Shown piece after piece: positions 1-7,684 of a stretch of 64,000 bases of DNA (positions are counted from its first letter, which is position 1; each line of letters opens with the position of its first letter). A program made the position numbers and the translations under genes. Source of the DNA: an uncultured Bacteroidales bacterium. GTDB taxonomy: Bacteria; Bacteroidota; Bacteroidia; Bacteroidales; Paludibacteraceae. The stretch lies in assembly GCA_937907165.1 (NCBI GenBank), contig CALCUH010000135.1:62001-126000 (forward strand), read 5' to 3'. Below the pieces are notes generated by a model. The model was given only the letters and a program-made list of their open reading frames with translations. It searched no databases and had not been told where the DNA came from.

Positions 1-903
1 CTTTATTTTATCGTTAGTCCACGTGTCGGCGTTAACATCTGCATCGTGCAGTTTATCAATGTAATCTTTCAAATACTTTGGCAACCTTTTATAATACTTC
101 GTGTCAAAAAAGGGATCCATGTGCGTCGATATCATCCACGCCATTTCCGGTCTTGCGCTAATACCATAGCTCATCCATGCGCCTACATTTTGATGCTGGT
201 AGTAATGTGCGTCTTCACTCGGTTCTCCATTGTACGTTTCAAACTTTTTCGTAATAGGTTTGCCAATATCGTGAAACAAGGCGGCGTTAATGACTATCTG
301 ATCAAAATTCTTGCTACAAGCATAATCTCTTGCGCTGACACAATGTTCAAAAATCGGAAGAGAGTGATGCTTGTTATCATGTGGAATTTTCATAGCATTT
401 ACACAGTCCTGCGTATATTTAACGGCGTCGAACCAGCCATCTTCGTTAATGATGATTTCAATTTTATCAAACCCCTCATCATAGAACGGTGCTTCGAAAC
501 GATGCAGCATCTTATGTATAACATCTTCGCCAACCGTTCTCGTGCGCATCGAATCCCTCTTAATGCATGTTTCTATGCTCGCCCATACGACATAGCATTC
601 TTTGATTACATATTCAGGCACAATAGACAATGCAGACTTTCTATCACGCCTCGACATGTTGGTCGCATCGTATATGACGCTATATCCAAGATTTAGATAT
701 TCCTTTACTCTATTGTGCATTAGTGCAAAAACATCCGATGCTTCTCCTTGGATGCTCGGATCGCCATAAAGTTCCTCTCTGATACCGTCAGAGGAAATGA
801 CGACAGCATTTTCGCAACAACTAATATCATTGCTAATCGTGCTCTTCCCAGACCCGGGAACACCGACCATCATAATAAATTTTGGTCTGTTAATTTCGTC
901 CAT
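1..903 (-). CDS. RNA end-healing protein: polynucleotide kinase fused to HD phosphohydrolase (partial)
   Basis: The reading frame opens with ATG at 903 and stays open to the left edge of the window, so the C-terminus is missing. The N-terminus has a P-loop (GVPGSGKST), then YDATNMSRRDR and an arginine-rich lid segment (KRDSMRTRT), as in T4 Pnk-type 5' kinases. A second domain has the HD metal motif (LFHDIGKP) with further histidines downstream (HYYQHQN, STHMD), typical of HD phosphohydrolases. Known family: HD-Pnk proteins heal broken RNA by phosphorylating 5'-OH and removing 2',3' phosphates; in the Runella enzyme the HD domain comes first, so the order here is reversed. The start has GGGAG eight bases upstream, lying in the end of the RNA ligase gene, so the two are translationally linked. 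Role inferred: prepares tRNA ends for the neighbouring ligase. Domain calls are firm; the substrate is inferred. Confidence 0.85.
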   Translation of the reverse strand, partial: MDEINRPKFIMMVGVPGSGKSTISNDISCCENAVVISSDGIREELYGDPSIQGEASDVFALMHNRVKEYLNLGYSVIYDATNMSRRDRKSALSIVPEYVIKECYVVWASIETCIKRDSMRTRTVGEDVIHKMLHRFEAPFYDEGFDKIEIIINEDGWFDAVKYTQDCVNAMKIPHDNKHHSLPIFEHCVSARDYACSKNFDQIVINAALFHDIGKPITKKFETYNGEPSEDAHYYQHQNVGAWMSYGISARPEMAWMISTHMDPFFDTKYYKRLPKYLKDYIDKLHDADVNADTWTNDKIK

Positions 904-908
904 ATTTT

Positions 909-2030
909 TTACTCCCATAGCTTTAAGCTGTTTAGAACGCGGTCCCATTTATAAGCATCCCAATCGCTTGTATATGTCTCCGCATCGTAATTGGTGTTGT
1001 CATAATACTTCATTAGAAAGTCATGGCACGTCTTGTCAAAATTATTTTGGACATATGCAACATAATCTTTCTTTGGGATTGATGTGTCAACACATTTAGA
1101 CTGTTCGTTCAAATAAGTTTTATACCGGCGCATTTTGTCATCTATTTCACATAATTTATCTTTGAAGTCGTCGGCATATATCAAAAACTCGTCAACTTCC
1201 CCGTTCAATATAATATTCAAGATGTGTTTTTGCGATATAGTATTATTGTTTCTTGCATAATGCGCCATGACATATTCTACGCTCTTAATTTTACATCTAT
1301 TATATTTTTTATCAACGCAAACATACCCTTCTTGGTCCCACGGCAACTTTTGAGCAGAAGCAACAACATCATCTAATGTAGATAGATTATAAATTGTTGG
1401 AAGTTTAATACCTCCTGAGCCGTCTGCCCACTTTTCTCTATTGCAATATTCTTTCATAGTGCGCATGTCTCTTTGACCGAGATAGTAAATACCATAATAA
1501 TCGTATGGGATAACGACTCTGTTTACTGGTGATACTAATTCAAACATTGTCGTGCTATTTTTATCCAAATTTGCTTCTGCAAATTCTTCAAATGAATTGT
1601 AGCCTCTTATAGCATATGTAAATAACTCTCCAAATGTTTGATGACGCAGACCTCCTGTCGGAGTCGTAAAAGCATTGATCGAACCGTTGGTTGCAAGCAT
1701 CCATTTACCATGATAAAAGAAGGATTTTATCAGACTTCCATCTACCTTTTCCTGTACGGAAACACCGTTTTCCCAATCCAATTCTTCAACGTAGCCTTCG
1801 CCGTAATTTCCAAACTTATCAAAAGCGCGGCATACGCACTCCCAATTTGATTCATCAAAGATGATGCCTCTCGCTTCTCTTACCTCTGGCAATGAAAAAT
1901 CAGACGACAGTTGATTATATTTAAATAGAATCAAACCATTATCTCTCTGAACGCGGAGAGAATATGGAGGCGATGTCAATATATCTTCCCAATCGTTATG
2001 GGATAGAATAAAATTTTTTAAGTATTCCAT
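909..2030 (-). CDS. rnlA: T4 Rnl1-like RNA ligase
   Basis: A protein of 373 residues whose nucleotidyltransferase motif I (EKVDGSLI, about residue 95) supplies the lysine that is adenylated. It is followed by the expected strand (LATNGS), a motif III/IIIa-like segment (FELVSPVNRVV) and a downstream lysine-rich motif (EGYVCV, KIKS) as in motifs IV and V. Length matches T4 RNA ligase 1 (374 residues). Known role: ATP-dependent joining of 5'-phosphate and 3'-OH RNA ends, repairing tRNAs cut in the anticodon loop by host nucleases such as PrrC. It lies one base from the upstream 93-residue gene and five bases from the kinase-HD gene, making an RNA repair operon read from the tRNA region. Family assignment is strong. 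Confidence 0.9.
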   Translation of the reverse strand: MEYLKNFILSHNDWEDILTSPPYSLRVQRDNGLILFKYNQLSSDFSLPEVREARGIIFDESNWECVCRAFDKFGNYGEGYVEELDWENGVSVQEKVDGSLIKSFFYHGKWMLATNGSINAFTTPTGGLRHQTFGELFTYAIRGYNSFEEFAEANLDKNSTTMFELVSPVNRVVIPYDYYGIYYLGQRDMRTMKEYCNREKWADGSGGIKLPTIYNLSTLDDVVASAQKLPWDQEGYVCVDKKYNRCKIKSVEYVMAHYARNNNTISQKHILNIILNGEVDEFLIYADDFKDKLCEIDDKMRRYKTYLNEQSKCVDTSIPKKDYVAYVQNNFDKTCHDFLMKYYDNTNYDAETYTSDWDAYKWDRVLNSLKLWE

Positions 2031-2031
2031 C

Positions 2032-2313
2032 TTAACACCAGCTTCGATGTTTTTCTTCTACCGTTTCCATCCCGTCATACTCATCGATATACCAATCGAC
2101 ATCATCCGGAATCTCAACAACCTCGACAGATGCAAAGTGACCGGATGCTTTTTCAGATCCAATCTTTTCGATGCATTCGATCAAAGCAGGATCAGTACGC
2201 TTTTCATCAGGGCTATATGCATAACCAAAGCCATCCCATTCCAGGCCGAGAAATTCGTATGCTTCTTTAGAAAGGCCGAAACCACCCCAGCATCTGTTAA
2301 TTGCAACCTTCAT
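2032..2313 (-). CDS. Conserved hypothetical phage protein
   Basis: A 93-residue acidic protein beginning MKVAINRCWGGFGLS, an N-terminus that recurs in small uncharacterised proteins of Firmicutes phages. It has a good ribosome binding site (AGGAGGACAG) before ATG 2313. No membrane segment, signal peptide or catalytic motif is evident. It sits between tRNA-Leu and the RNA ligase, so it is probably co-transcribed with the RNA repair genes. No function is claimed. Confidence 0.75.
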   Translation of the reverse strand: MKVAINRCWGGFGLSKEAYEFLGLEWDGFGYAYSPDEKRTDPALIECIEKIGSEKASGHFASVEVVEIPDDVDWYIDEYDGMETVEEKHRSWC

Positions 2314-2378
2314 TTTCTACTGTCCTCCTTATGGTTAAGACGCGATTCAGAAATATAATTGAGACAAAATGTCTCTGG

Positions 2379-2460
2379 TGCGGGATACCGGACTCGAACC
2401 GGTACGGGTTACACCCAGTAGATTTTGAGTCTACGTCGTCTTCCATTCCGCCAATCCCGC
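2379..2460 (-). tRNA. tRNA-Leu (anticodon CAA)
   Basis: Read on the minus strand, the acceptor GCGGGAT pairs with ATCCCGC. The anticodon stem GTAGA/TCTAC closes a CTCAAAA loop (anticodon CAA, decoding UUG). A long variable arm (TGGGTGTAACCC) marks a class II tRNA, and the T arm is ACCGG-TTCGAGT-CCGGT. The discriminator is A; CCA is not encoded. It is 82 nt long, the usual size for tRNA-Leu. Confidence 0.93.
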
Positions 2461-2475
2461 ATAAAAAATAGAATC

Positions 2476-2574
2476 ATAGTTTGCGATTGGGGTCGTTAGT
2501 CTATCCAATCTCCTGCCCGCAGATTTCACGGAGCGCCACCAGTTTTCCGACTGACTTACACTGCGGCAAACTAT
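2476..2574 (-). ncRNA. Putative structured RNA, three-way junction, family unknown
   Basis: Between the two tRNAs the minus strand folds by eye into a closed three-way junction. The closing helix ATAGTTTGC/GCAAACTAT has 9 bp (2566-2574 with 2476-2484). Helix 2 CGCAG/CTGCG (2561-2565 with 2518-2522) contains a CAGT-CGGAAA-ACTG hairpin. Helix 3 GATTGG/CCAATC spans 2505-2510 and 2485-2490. There is no TTCRA T-loop, so this is not a tRNA, and it matches no riboswitch consensus I could recall. It should be transcribed from the same promoter as the tRNAs. Candidates are a ribozyme, a tRNA-processing spacer or a phage small RNA; nothing in the sequence decides between them. Confidence 0.5.
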
Positions 2575-2584
2575 TTTTAAGAAA

Positions 2585-2732
2585 TACTTTTGTATATACT
2601 TTCGGCGGTGACTCTACTTATATATACTACTCATACCCCTGACTCTTTCCGGGCTTTAAAGATAGCGCCCTTTCCAACTTCGCTTAACGCACTAAACTTA
2701 GAAGCCTCACGTGATCAGGCCGTGAGCAGCCT
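2585..2732 (-). other. Gene-free spacer with hairpins, possible second structured RNA
   Basis: No credible ORF. On the minus strand it holds three nearby inverted repeats: CTCACG/CGTGAG (2706-2726), GCTTC/GAAG (around 2678-2705) and GGGC/GCCC (2651-2670). It lies directly after the encoded CCA end of the tRNA at 2733-2808. It is more GC-rich than typical spacers of this genome. It could be a second small RNA or simply tRNA precursor leader; the support is weaker than for the 2476-2574 structure. Confidence 0.3.
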
Positions 2733-2808
2733 TGGTGGGCCATCAAGGATTCGAACCTTGAACCATCCGGTTATGAGCCGGGAGCTCTAACCATTGCGCT
2801 AATGGCCC
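2733..2808 (-). tRNA. tRNA with CAT anticodon (Met elongator or Ile-lysidine)
   Basis: On the minus strand the acceptor GGGCCAT pairs with ATGGCCC, followed by discriminator A and an encoded CCA (2733-2735). The D arm is TAGCGCAATGGTTAGAGCT, the anticodon loop CTCATAA, and the T arm CAAGG-TTCGAAT-CCTTG. The outermost anticodon stem pair is a C-A mismatch. The CTCATAA loop occurs in both elongator tRNA-Met and the minor tRNA-Ile whose C34 is converted to lysidine, so charging identity cannot be settled by eye. Confidence 0.92.
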
Positions 2809-2843
2809 ATCGTCGTAGACAAGCTTTCCTCATCCACGACATT

Positions 2844-2872
2844 AGTATATCATAATAGTTTTGCTTTGTCAA
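2844..2872 (-). promoter_or_regulatory. Sigma-70-type promoter for the tRNA/RNA repair unit
   Basis: Minus-strand -35 TTGACA (2867-2872), 17-bp spacer, -10 TATACT (2844-2849). Predicted start near 2837, about 30 bases before the first tRNA. It would drive both tRNAs, the structured RNA and the RNA repair genes. Confidence 0.85.
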
Positions 2873-2902
2873 GTACTTTTTAAAATTTTTTTATATATTT
2901 TT

Positions 2903-3700
2903 TTACTCGACATCAAGATTCGCCGTGCACATTATATTTAACGATTTTTCTGGACACTCCTTATAATATTTTTGAATATAATACTTTTCTCTCTCCAGTA
3001 TATTTTCTTCCTTAGAAACAATCTCAATGACTTCGAACTGATAATCCGTAATGTTTTCAATTGGGAATCTACTTGTTTTTAAATGTTGCCCCCATCTAAA
3101 AACTGGTGCATATATAGTTTGGCCGATGTAGAATTCACCCGTTGATTTCTTGGAAATTTTGTAAATATAACCGGCAACATTTCTTGAAAACATATCTTTG
3201 CTGACAAAAAACTCTTGATCGTCGTCTGGTCTCAAATTTCTTGTTTCTCTGTCCAGATATTCATATTTACATTTGGTGGAACAAAACCGTTTTTCAGCAT
3301 ACTCTTGTATATTATAAAACGAGTCTTTTATTTCATATGGAGCAAAATAAATTGGCTTTCCCAAATATGTTTGCACCTTTGCATTGCAACAATCGCAAGT
3401 AAATTCTATCTTGTTAAAGTATCTTTCCGGATTGTAACAATGTTCGCCTATTATAATACAATATAGATCGCCGGGTGATAGCTTTTTACTATATCGAAAT
3501 GCAATGTTTTCGCCATATTCGTCACGAATAATATCTTTAAATTGCTCGCGGTCTTCGCACACAATGCAGTCCATGAGCAGTTCAATATTCTGCGCCTTGC
3601 TCGTAGAAGAATACAGCCCAAAATCCATATCTTTTTTCAGATTTTCTGCTGCCGTTGCTTCGTCTGCAACCTCATAAATTCTATATATAATTTCTAACAT
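2903..3700 (-). CDS. GIY-YIG domain nuclease-like protein with zinc-binding region
   Basis: A 265-residue protein with a C-terminal GIY-YIG domain. The signature appears as GYIYKISKKSTGEFYIGQT (about residue 177), followed by RWGQHLKT and the catalytic-type glutamate in a YYIQKYY context. Upstream lies a cysteine-rich segment (CDCC, then FCSTKC) that probably binds zinc and may contact DNA. Free-standing GIY-YIG proteins in phages are often homing endonucleases of the Seg type. It follows the polymerase gene by 17 bases and is likely co-transcribed with it. Whether it is a homing enzyme or a repair nuclease cannot be told from sequence alone. Confidence 0.8.
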   Translation of the reverse strand: MLEIIYRIYEVADEATAAENLKKDMDFGLYSSTSKAQNIELLMDCIVCEDREQFKDIIRDEYGENIAFRYSKKLSPGDLYCIIIGEHCYNPERYFNKIEFTCDCCNAKVQTYLGKPIYFAPYEIKDSFYNIQEYAEKRFCSTKCKYEYLDRETRNLRPDDDQEFFVSKDMFSRNVAGYIYKISKKSTGEFYIGQTIYAPVFRWGQHLKTSRFPIENITDYQFEVIEIVSKEENILEREKYYIQKYYKECPEKSLNIMCTANLDVE

Positions 3701-3717
3701 GTCAAAAACTCCTTAAA

Positions 3718-6700
3718 TTACGAATACATCGTTGTAATTCCGTAAAACGCGAGCCATTTTTCCATTTTTGTCGGATCCTTTTGCCAATTTCCATTTTCAT
3801 CCTTATATGATCTTGGCTTTTCTTCACAGCGATATTTGATAATTTGCCCCTTTGTAACTGGCGTCCATTGAAATGCCTGCTTCGTTATTTTCGCAACAAA
3901 TGTTTCTCCTGTTGACAGATCGTATAAAGATAATTTCGGAGAATACTTTGTGTCTATACCCAAAATAACAGCCGTACTTTCTGCTTCTGGAATTCGCGTT
4001 TGTGCATAACCAAGATATTCTATCTCCGACTCAATCTGTTTTGCTAACGGAATATTAATATCCGGTATATCATTTGCGATGTGGACAAGCAGATTGTGAA
4101 TGCCATTTGGAGAAAATTTATACATTTTATCAGACTCGGAATCACAATACTTTGCCAAAATCGTAGGATCAATTTTGCATTCGTCTTTTTTAATTTGCTT
4201 ACTTTTGCTCTTCCCTGAAAGTTTGTACTTTTCATACAGTTCAGCAATACGAAGGAGTTTCTGCGTCTTGCCAAATTCTCTAAAATATTGCAGACGTATC
4301 AGAATTTCACGCTGACGAGCATCACCTGTAAACTTGTCAAGCACATCAACAAACGAATCAAAATGTTCATTCCTTAAAGCATACAAATCTTCTGCAACCT
4401 GTCTGTTTAGATATTTAATAGATGCGATGCCTTTGTAAACAGCATTATTATCTTTATCAACTGTGTAATCAGCACTGGAATGTCGGAATGTTGGGTTATA
4501 TATTGACACATTTTTAATCGCGGCCAATGCAGTTCCGTCCTTAATATCGTCGTCGTTATTGGCATTATTAAGGTATGCCGCTATAAATTCTTCTGTATAA
4601 TAATAACGTAAATACGCGCACGTATATCCGATCATACTATATCCAGTAGAGTGGTTGAACCCAAACATATATGAACTTGCATCCTCGATAATTTGTAAGA
4701 ACTTTTTTGCCTCTGCCTCCGCAATATCTCTTGGTTTATCTGACTTTGCACAATATCCTTCGAGAATGCTTGGCATCGCCGCATCAAGTCTGTCTTTTTG
4801 CTTTCGGCCAATTGCTCGTCTTACATTATCTGCTGCACTACCAGACAGTCCACAAATTTGTTGCAAAAATGCAATAACCTGCTCCTGATATACGAGATGT
4901 CCGTATGTATCTTCTAGAAGATTATCTATCAATTCCGACGGATTGTGGTTGAACTCTCTTGCCAGCAGTCTATCTCTATATGACGCACCACTCGGTCGCA
5001 GCGAAGCATTAACTTTGGACATGTCATTAACACTATGCGGCTTAAACTGTTGAAGCATTTTAAATGCGTAATCACCCTCGAACTGGAATATACCTGCAGA
5101 CGCCGTAATCATATCGTCCCATACTTTATCATCATTCCAGTTAATGTCATGCGCTTTTGGATATGGAATTTCTGCAAGAGCGCACGTATCTTTAATAATT
5201 TCAACGTTCTTTAGCCCAAGCAGATCGTATTTGTTTAGGTTGACATCGTGACACTCTTCCATGTTAATCTGCAAAATACGCTTTCCGTCAGACCAAAACG
5301 ATCCATAATTATCTGGTAATGTTACAGGGCTAACAATAATTCCTGCCGGATGCATTGACTGAGATATGGCTGTATTAAGCAAACCATCAAAGTAATAAAA
5401 TAATTCCGGATATTTCTTTTTTGTTTCGTCTGGATTGTTATCGTATTCTTCTTTGATTTTTGCAATAGCATCTAACGAAAACGGATTATCATCCTTATCT
5501 TTATCTGGATTATTATCAGACCATTCCTTTGCAAGAGCACGCCCGATTTCATCTATTGTACCCTTATCAGAAATTGTACCTATTGCAAGAATATATGCGG
5601 TATAATCCGCTCCGAACTTTTCAATAATATGTTCGTAAACGAGATGCCGTTGAGACGGAGCGATGTCTATATCAATATCGCCAAGCTCTTCTCGACTTTC
5701 GTTTGCAAAACGAGAAAAAACAGTATTCCATACAACAGGATCAACGTCAATAATATCAATGAGATAGGCTACCGTACTTCCGCCGACAGATCCGCGACAA
5801 TACCCAATTGGTATCCCGTTATCCCAACACCACGAAACAAGGTCGGACATAAACAGCATAAATCCAAGCATACCAATTTTCTTAAATACACGAACCTCTT
5901 CGCGGACATTATCAATGTATCTCTTATCTGGCTTAATAACACCGCGCCGAATCTTATCTTTATAACGCTCGTTAATTCTTTCTTTGATTACTTGCTCATC
6001 GTCATCATAACATTTGGCATATTTGAATTTCTTGTCAAGAACGAACTCTTCTATGCCCTCGGCCATAATATTTGTATTGTTAATGGCAGATAAAATAACA
6101 TCCATTGGAAGCGAGTTTTGCCGTTTAAACATATCAACAAGTTCATCGTATGATTTATATGTTAAGTCAAACTCATCCTCGTTAGAGAATTCAATACCTT
6201 TTGCCTTTTGCAAAATGGACCGGCACTCCGCTTTATATTTATCAATACTGTGCGTATCTGTACCTGCTATTAGTGGCTTATTATATTTAATAGACATTGT
6301 ATGTAGCCACTGGTTATATTCCTTTTGGTCGTCGCTATTAACGTGTGGCTGTATTTCAAGATAATCGTAATACTGTATTAGACTTTCATCTCTAAGTTTA
6401 TTTAACGGGGACGCCAAACACGCACTAATCTTAATAACATTGTCAGAGATATGCTTGAATTCGTCAAATGTAAGTCGTGGCTTATAATATACATGGTCGT
6501 CCCTGGTAGATATGTCTAACAACGCATTAATCTCTTTTACACCATCATAGTTTTTGGCAATCAATATAGTATGATAATTATCACGGACCGCCTGTGGCTC
6601 GTCTTTACCGTCAACTATTTGGAGCAGACTTTTCGTTAAATAACATTCAACGCCGTGAATATATTTCACACCATTTTCTTCACAATATGTCTTCTTCTCT

Positions 6701-6855
6701 ATCCAGTTATAACAATTTCCATGTTCTGTAAAACAAATGGCTGTTTGCCCCAACTCTTTTGCCTTATCAACATACAGTTTGAAATTAGTGCACGAGTCCA
6801 GCAGGCTTAATTCTGTGTGTAGATGGTAACAAACATAATTATTATTCATAAACAA
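3718..6855 (-). CDS. dnaE: DNA polymerase III alpha subunit (DnaE type) with PHP domain
   Basis: The replicative polymerase, 1045 residues. The N-terminal PHP domain keeps its metal ligands (HLHTELSLLDS, FTEHGN, HGVECYL), so it may act as a built-in 3'-5' proofreading exonuclease; there is no separate epsilon-type exonuclease domain. The polymerase core shows the paired aspartates in GDIDIDIAPSQR and the third region as KYDLLGLKN; HPAGIIVSP and FNHSTGYSMIGY are conserved C-family elements. It is slightly shorter than bacterial DnaE (about 1160), with a reduced C-terminus; I saw no clear clamp-binding motif. It starts 33 bases after a consensus promoter and is the first gene of its unit. Phages with C-family polymerases usually replicate their own genome independently of the host enzyme. 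Assignment is firm. Confidence 0.95.
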   Translation of the reverse strand: MFMNNNYVCYHLHTELSLLDSCTNFKLYVDKAKELGQTAICFTEHGNCYNWIEKKTYCEENGVKYIHGVECYLTKSLLQIVDGKDEPQAVRDNYHTILIAKNYDGVKEINALLDISTRDDHVYYKPRLTFDEFKHISDNVIKISACLASPLNKLRDESLIQYYDYLEIQPHVNSDDQKEYNQWLHTMSIKYNKPLIAGTDTHSIDKYKAECRSILQKAKGIEFSNEDEFDLTYKSYDELVDMFKRQNSLPMDVILSAINNTNIMAEGIEEFVLDKKFKYAKCYDDDEQVIKERINERYKDKIRRGVIKPDKRYIDNVREEVRVFKKIGMLGFMLFMSDLVSWCWDNGIPIGYCRGSVGGSTVAYLIDIIDVDPVVWNTVFSRFANESREELGDIDIDIAPSQRHLVYEHIIEKFGADYTAYILAIGTISDKGTIDEIGRALAKEWSDNNPDKDKDDNPFSLDAIAKIKEEYDNNPDETKKKYPELFYYFDGLLNTAISQSMHPAGIIVSPVTLPDNYGSFWSDGKRILQINMEECHDVNLNKYDLLGLKNVEIIKDTCALAEIPYPKAHDINWNDDKVWDDMITASAGIFQFEGDYAFKMLQQFKPHSVNDMSKVNASLRPSGASYRDRLLAREFNHNPSELIDNLLEDTYGHLVYQEQVIAFLQQICGLSGSAADNVRRAIGRKQKDRLDAAMPSILEGYCAKSDKPRDIAEAEAKKFLQIIEDASSYMFGFNHSTGYSMIGYTCAYLRYYYTEEFIAAYLNNANNDDDIKDGTALAAIKNVSIYNPTFRHSSADYTVDKDNNAVYKGIASIKYLNRQVAEDLYALRNEHFDSFVDVLDKFTGDARQREILIRLQYFREFGKTQKLLRIAELYEKYKLSGKSKSKQIKKDECKIDPTILAKYCDSESDKMYKFSPNGIHNLLVHIANDIPDINIPLAKQIESEIEYLGYAQTRIPEAESTAVILGIDTKYSPKLSLYDLSTGETFVAKITKQAFQWTPVTKGQIIKYRCEEKPRSYKDENGNWQKDPTKMEKWLAFYGITTMYS

Positions 6856-6887
6856 ACTCCCTATATATTATGCGTACTTATATGCCT

Positions 6888-6916
6888 ATTATAACACGGA
6901 AAACCTCTTGTGTCAA
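6888..6916 (-). promoter_or_regulatory. Consensus sigma-70-type promoter for the DNA polymerase gene
   Basis: Minus strand -35 TTGACA (6911-6916), 17-bp spacer, -10 TATAAT (6888-6893); both hexamers are perfect. The -35 lies inside the terminator hairpin that ends the previous unit. Confidence 0.9.
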
Positions 6917-6925
6917 GAGGTTTTT
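6899..6925 (-). terminator. Rho-independent terminator overlapping the next promoter
   Basis: Stem CCTCTTG/CAAGAGG with a 3-base loop (6904-6920), flanked by A and T runs, so it can work in both directions. It lies 22 bases after the stop of the 167-residue gene, and its second arm supplies the TTGACA of the polymerase promoter. Confidence 0.8.
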
Positions 6926-6946
6926 GAAAAAATATATATATTTTTC

Positions 6947-7450
6947 TTAATAGTGTAGATAGCACATGCATTCGTCCGTCGGTTCTTCGTGGTACTCAAA
7001 ATGATAGTCCGTCATTTTTATCTCGCTTCCACACGGAAGCTCCGGCATAACATCTCCATATTCTTCCCTAATAAATATACTCCTGTTACAATCACAACTA
7101 TAATTTCCAAAATTGAACATGAACAATGCGCTATCTTCTGGATACTCATATCCAAAATCATAATGTACTGTATAACTTTGTCCGTTATAAGAAAATTCAC
7201 CAATAAAAACGGTCCGCTTGTGCGTCATTTCTCCATATTTCTTTTCTATCGCGATACCTTGTTTTTGGTGTATCGGCTTACTTAAAAGTTTTAAGAAGTT
7301 ATCTACGTCATCTTTGTTTAAAAAATAATGATATCCTTCTCTAATCCCGAGATCTTTTTGAATCGACGGATACGCATCGTGATTCCATGCGCCGCCCCAA
7401 ACATGTATCATATATTCCGTAATAATGATCACACCTCCAAAGACTCCCAT
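6947..7450 (-). CDS. Hypothetical protein
   Basis: A 167-residue protein with no family recognised. It is acidic and aromatic-rich, with a cysteine pair (CDCN) and a C-terminal CMC. The ATG at 7450 lies inside the preceding gene and has no good ribosome site. A GGAGG at about 7434-7438 instead favours initiation a little downstream, perhaps at an ATT or at ATG 7411 (MIHVWGGAW), so the start is uncertain by up to 39 bases. It is the last gene of its unit, before the terminator at 6899-6925. Confidence 0.65.
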   Translation of the reverse strand: MGVFGGVIIITEYMIHVWGGAWNHDAYPSIQKDLGIREGYHYFLNKDDVDNFLKLLSKPIHQKQGIAIEKKYGEMTHKRTVFIGEFSYNGQSYTVHYDFGYEYPEDSALFMFNFGNYSCDCNRSIFIREEYGDVMPELPCGSEIKMTDYHFEYHEEPTDECMCYLHY

Positions 7451-7632
7451 GCTTTTTTAACAGCGGCAACCGCGCATTCCACGGAGCAGCAATGAGTTAC
7501 CACAAACCCATAAAAGTTAAGAATTGTTTTACCATTACCTCTGCCACCGAAGTTGACAAGTTCTGCGCGTTTCTCTTGCTCTTTTGTTAATTTGAAATCT
7601 TTATCAAGCCCGCAGCGAGAAGACTCCCGCAT
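7429..7632 (-). CDS. Small P-loop-like protein, possibly disrupted by the IscB element
   Basis: 67 residues as read. A GGRGNGKT stretch resembles a Walker A motif, but the protein is far too short for a complete NTPase. Its first codons (MRESSRCG) derive from the GC-rich end of the adjacent IscB element. The phage-like AT-rich coding sequence begins only at about residue 9 (LDKDFKLTKEQEKRAEL). On the other side of the element a possible original start (ATGATTTGTTTAGGATG, ending about 9396) is present. The insertion therefore probably removed or replaced the native 5' end, or fell exactly at it. Function unknown. Confidence 0.5.
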   Translation of the reverse strand: MRESSRCGLDKDFKLTKEQEKRAELVNFGGRGNGKTILNFYGFVVTHCCSVECAVAAVKKAWESLEV

Positions 7633-7684
7633 CTAAGCGTCAGCGAAGGCGGTGAGATGAATCGCGCTTAAGCGGGCATCTATC

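Noticed and set aside
46..954. Plus-strand open frames opposite the kinase-HD gene
   Set aside because: The minus-strand frame carries clear P-loop and HD motifs; the plus-strand products have no ribosome sites or motifs.
2476..2574. A third tRNA or a cobalamin riboswitch
   Set aside because: No T-loop or acceptor arm for a tRNA, and the conserved B12 box and junction sequences are absent.
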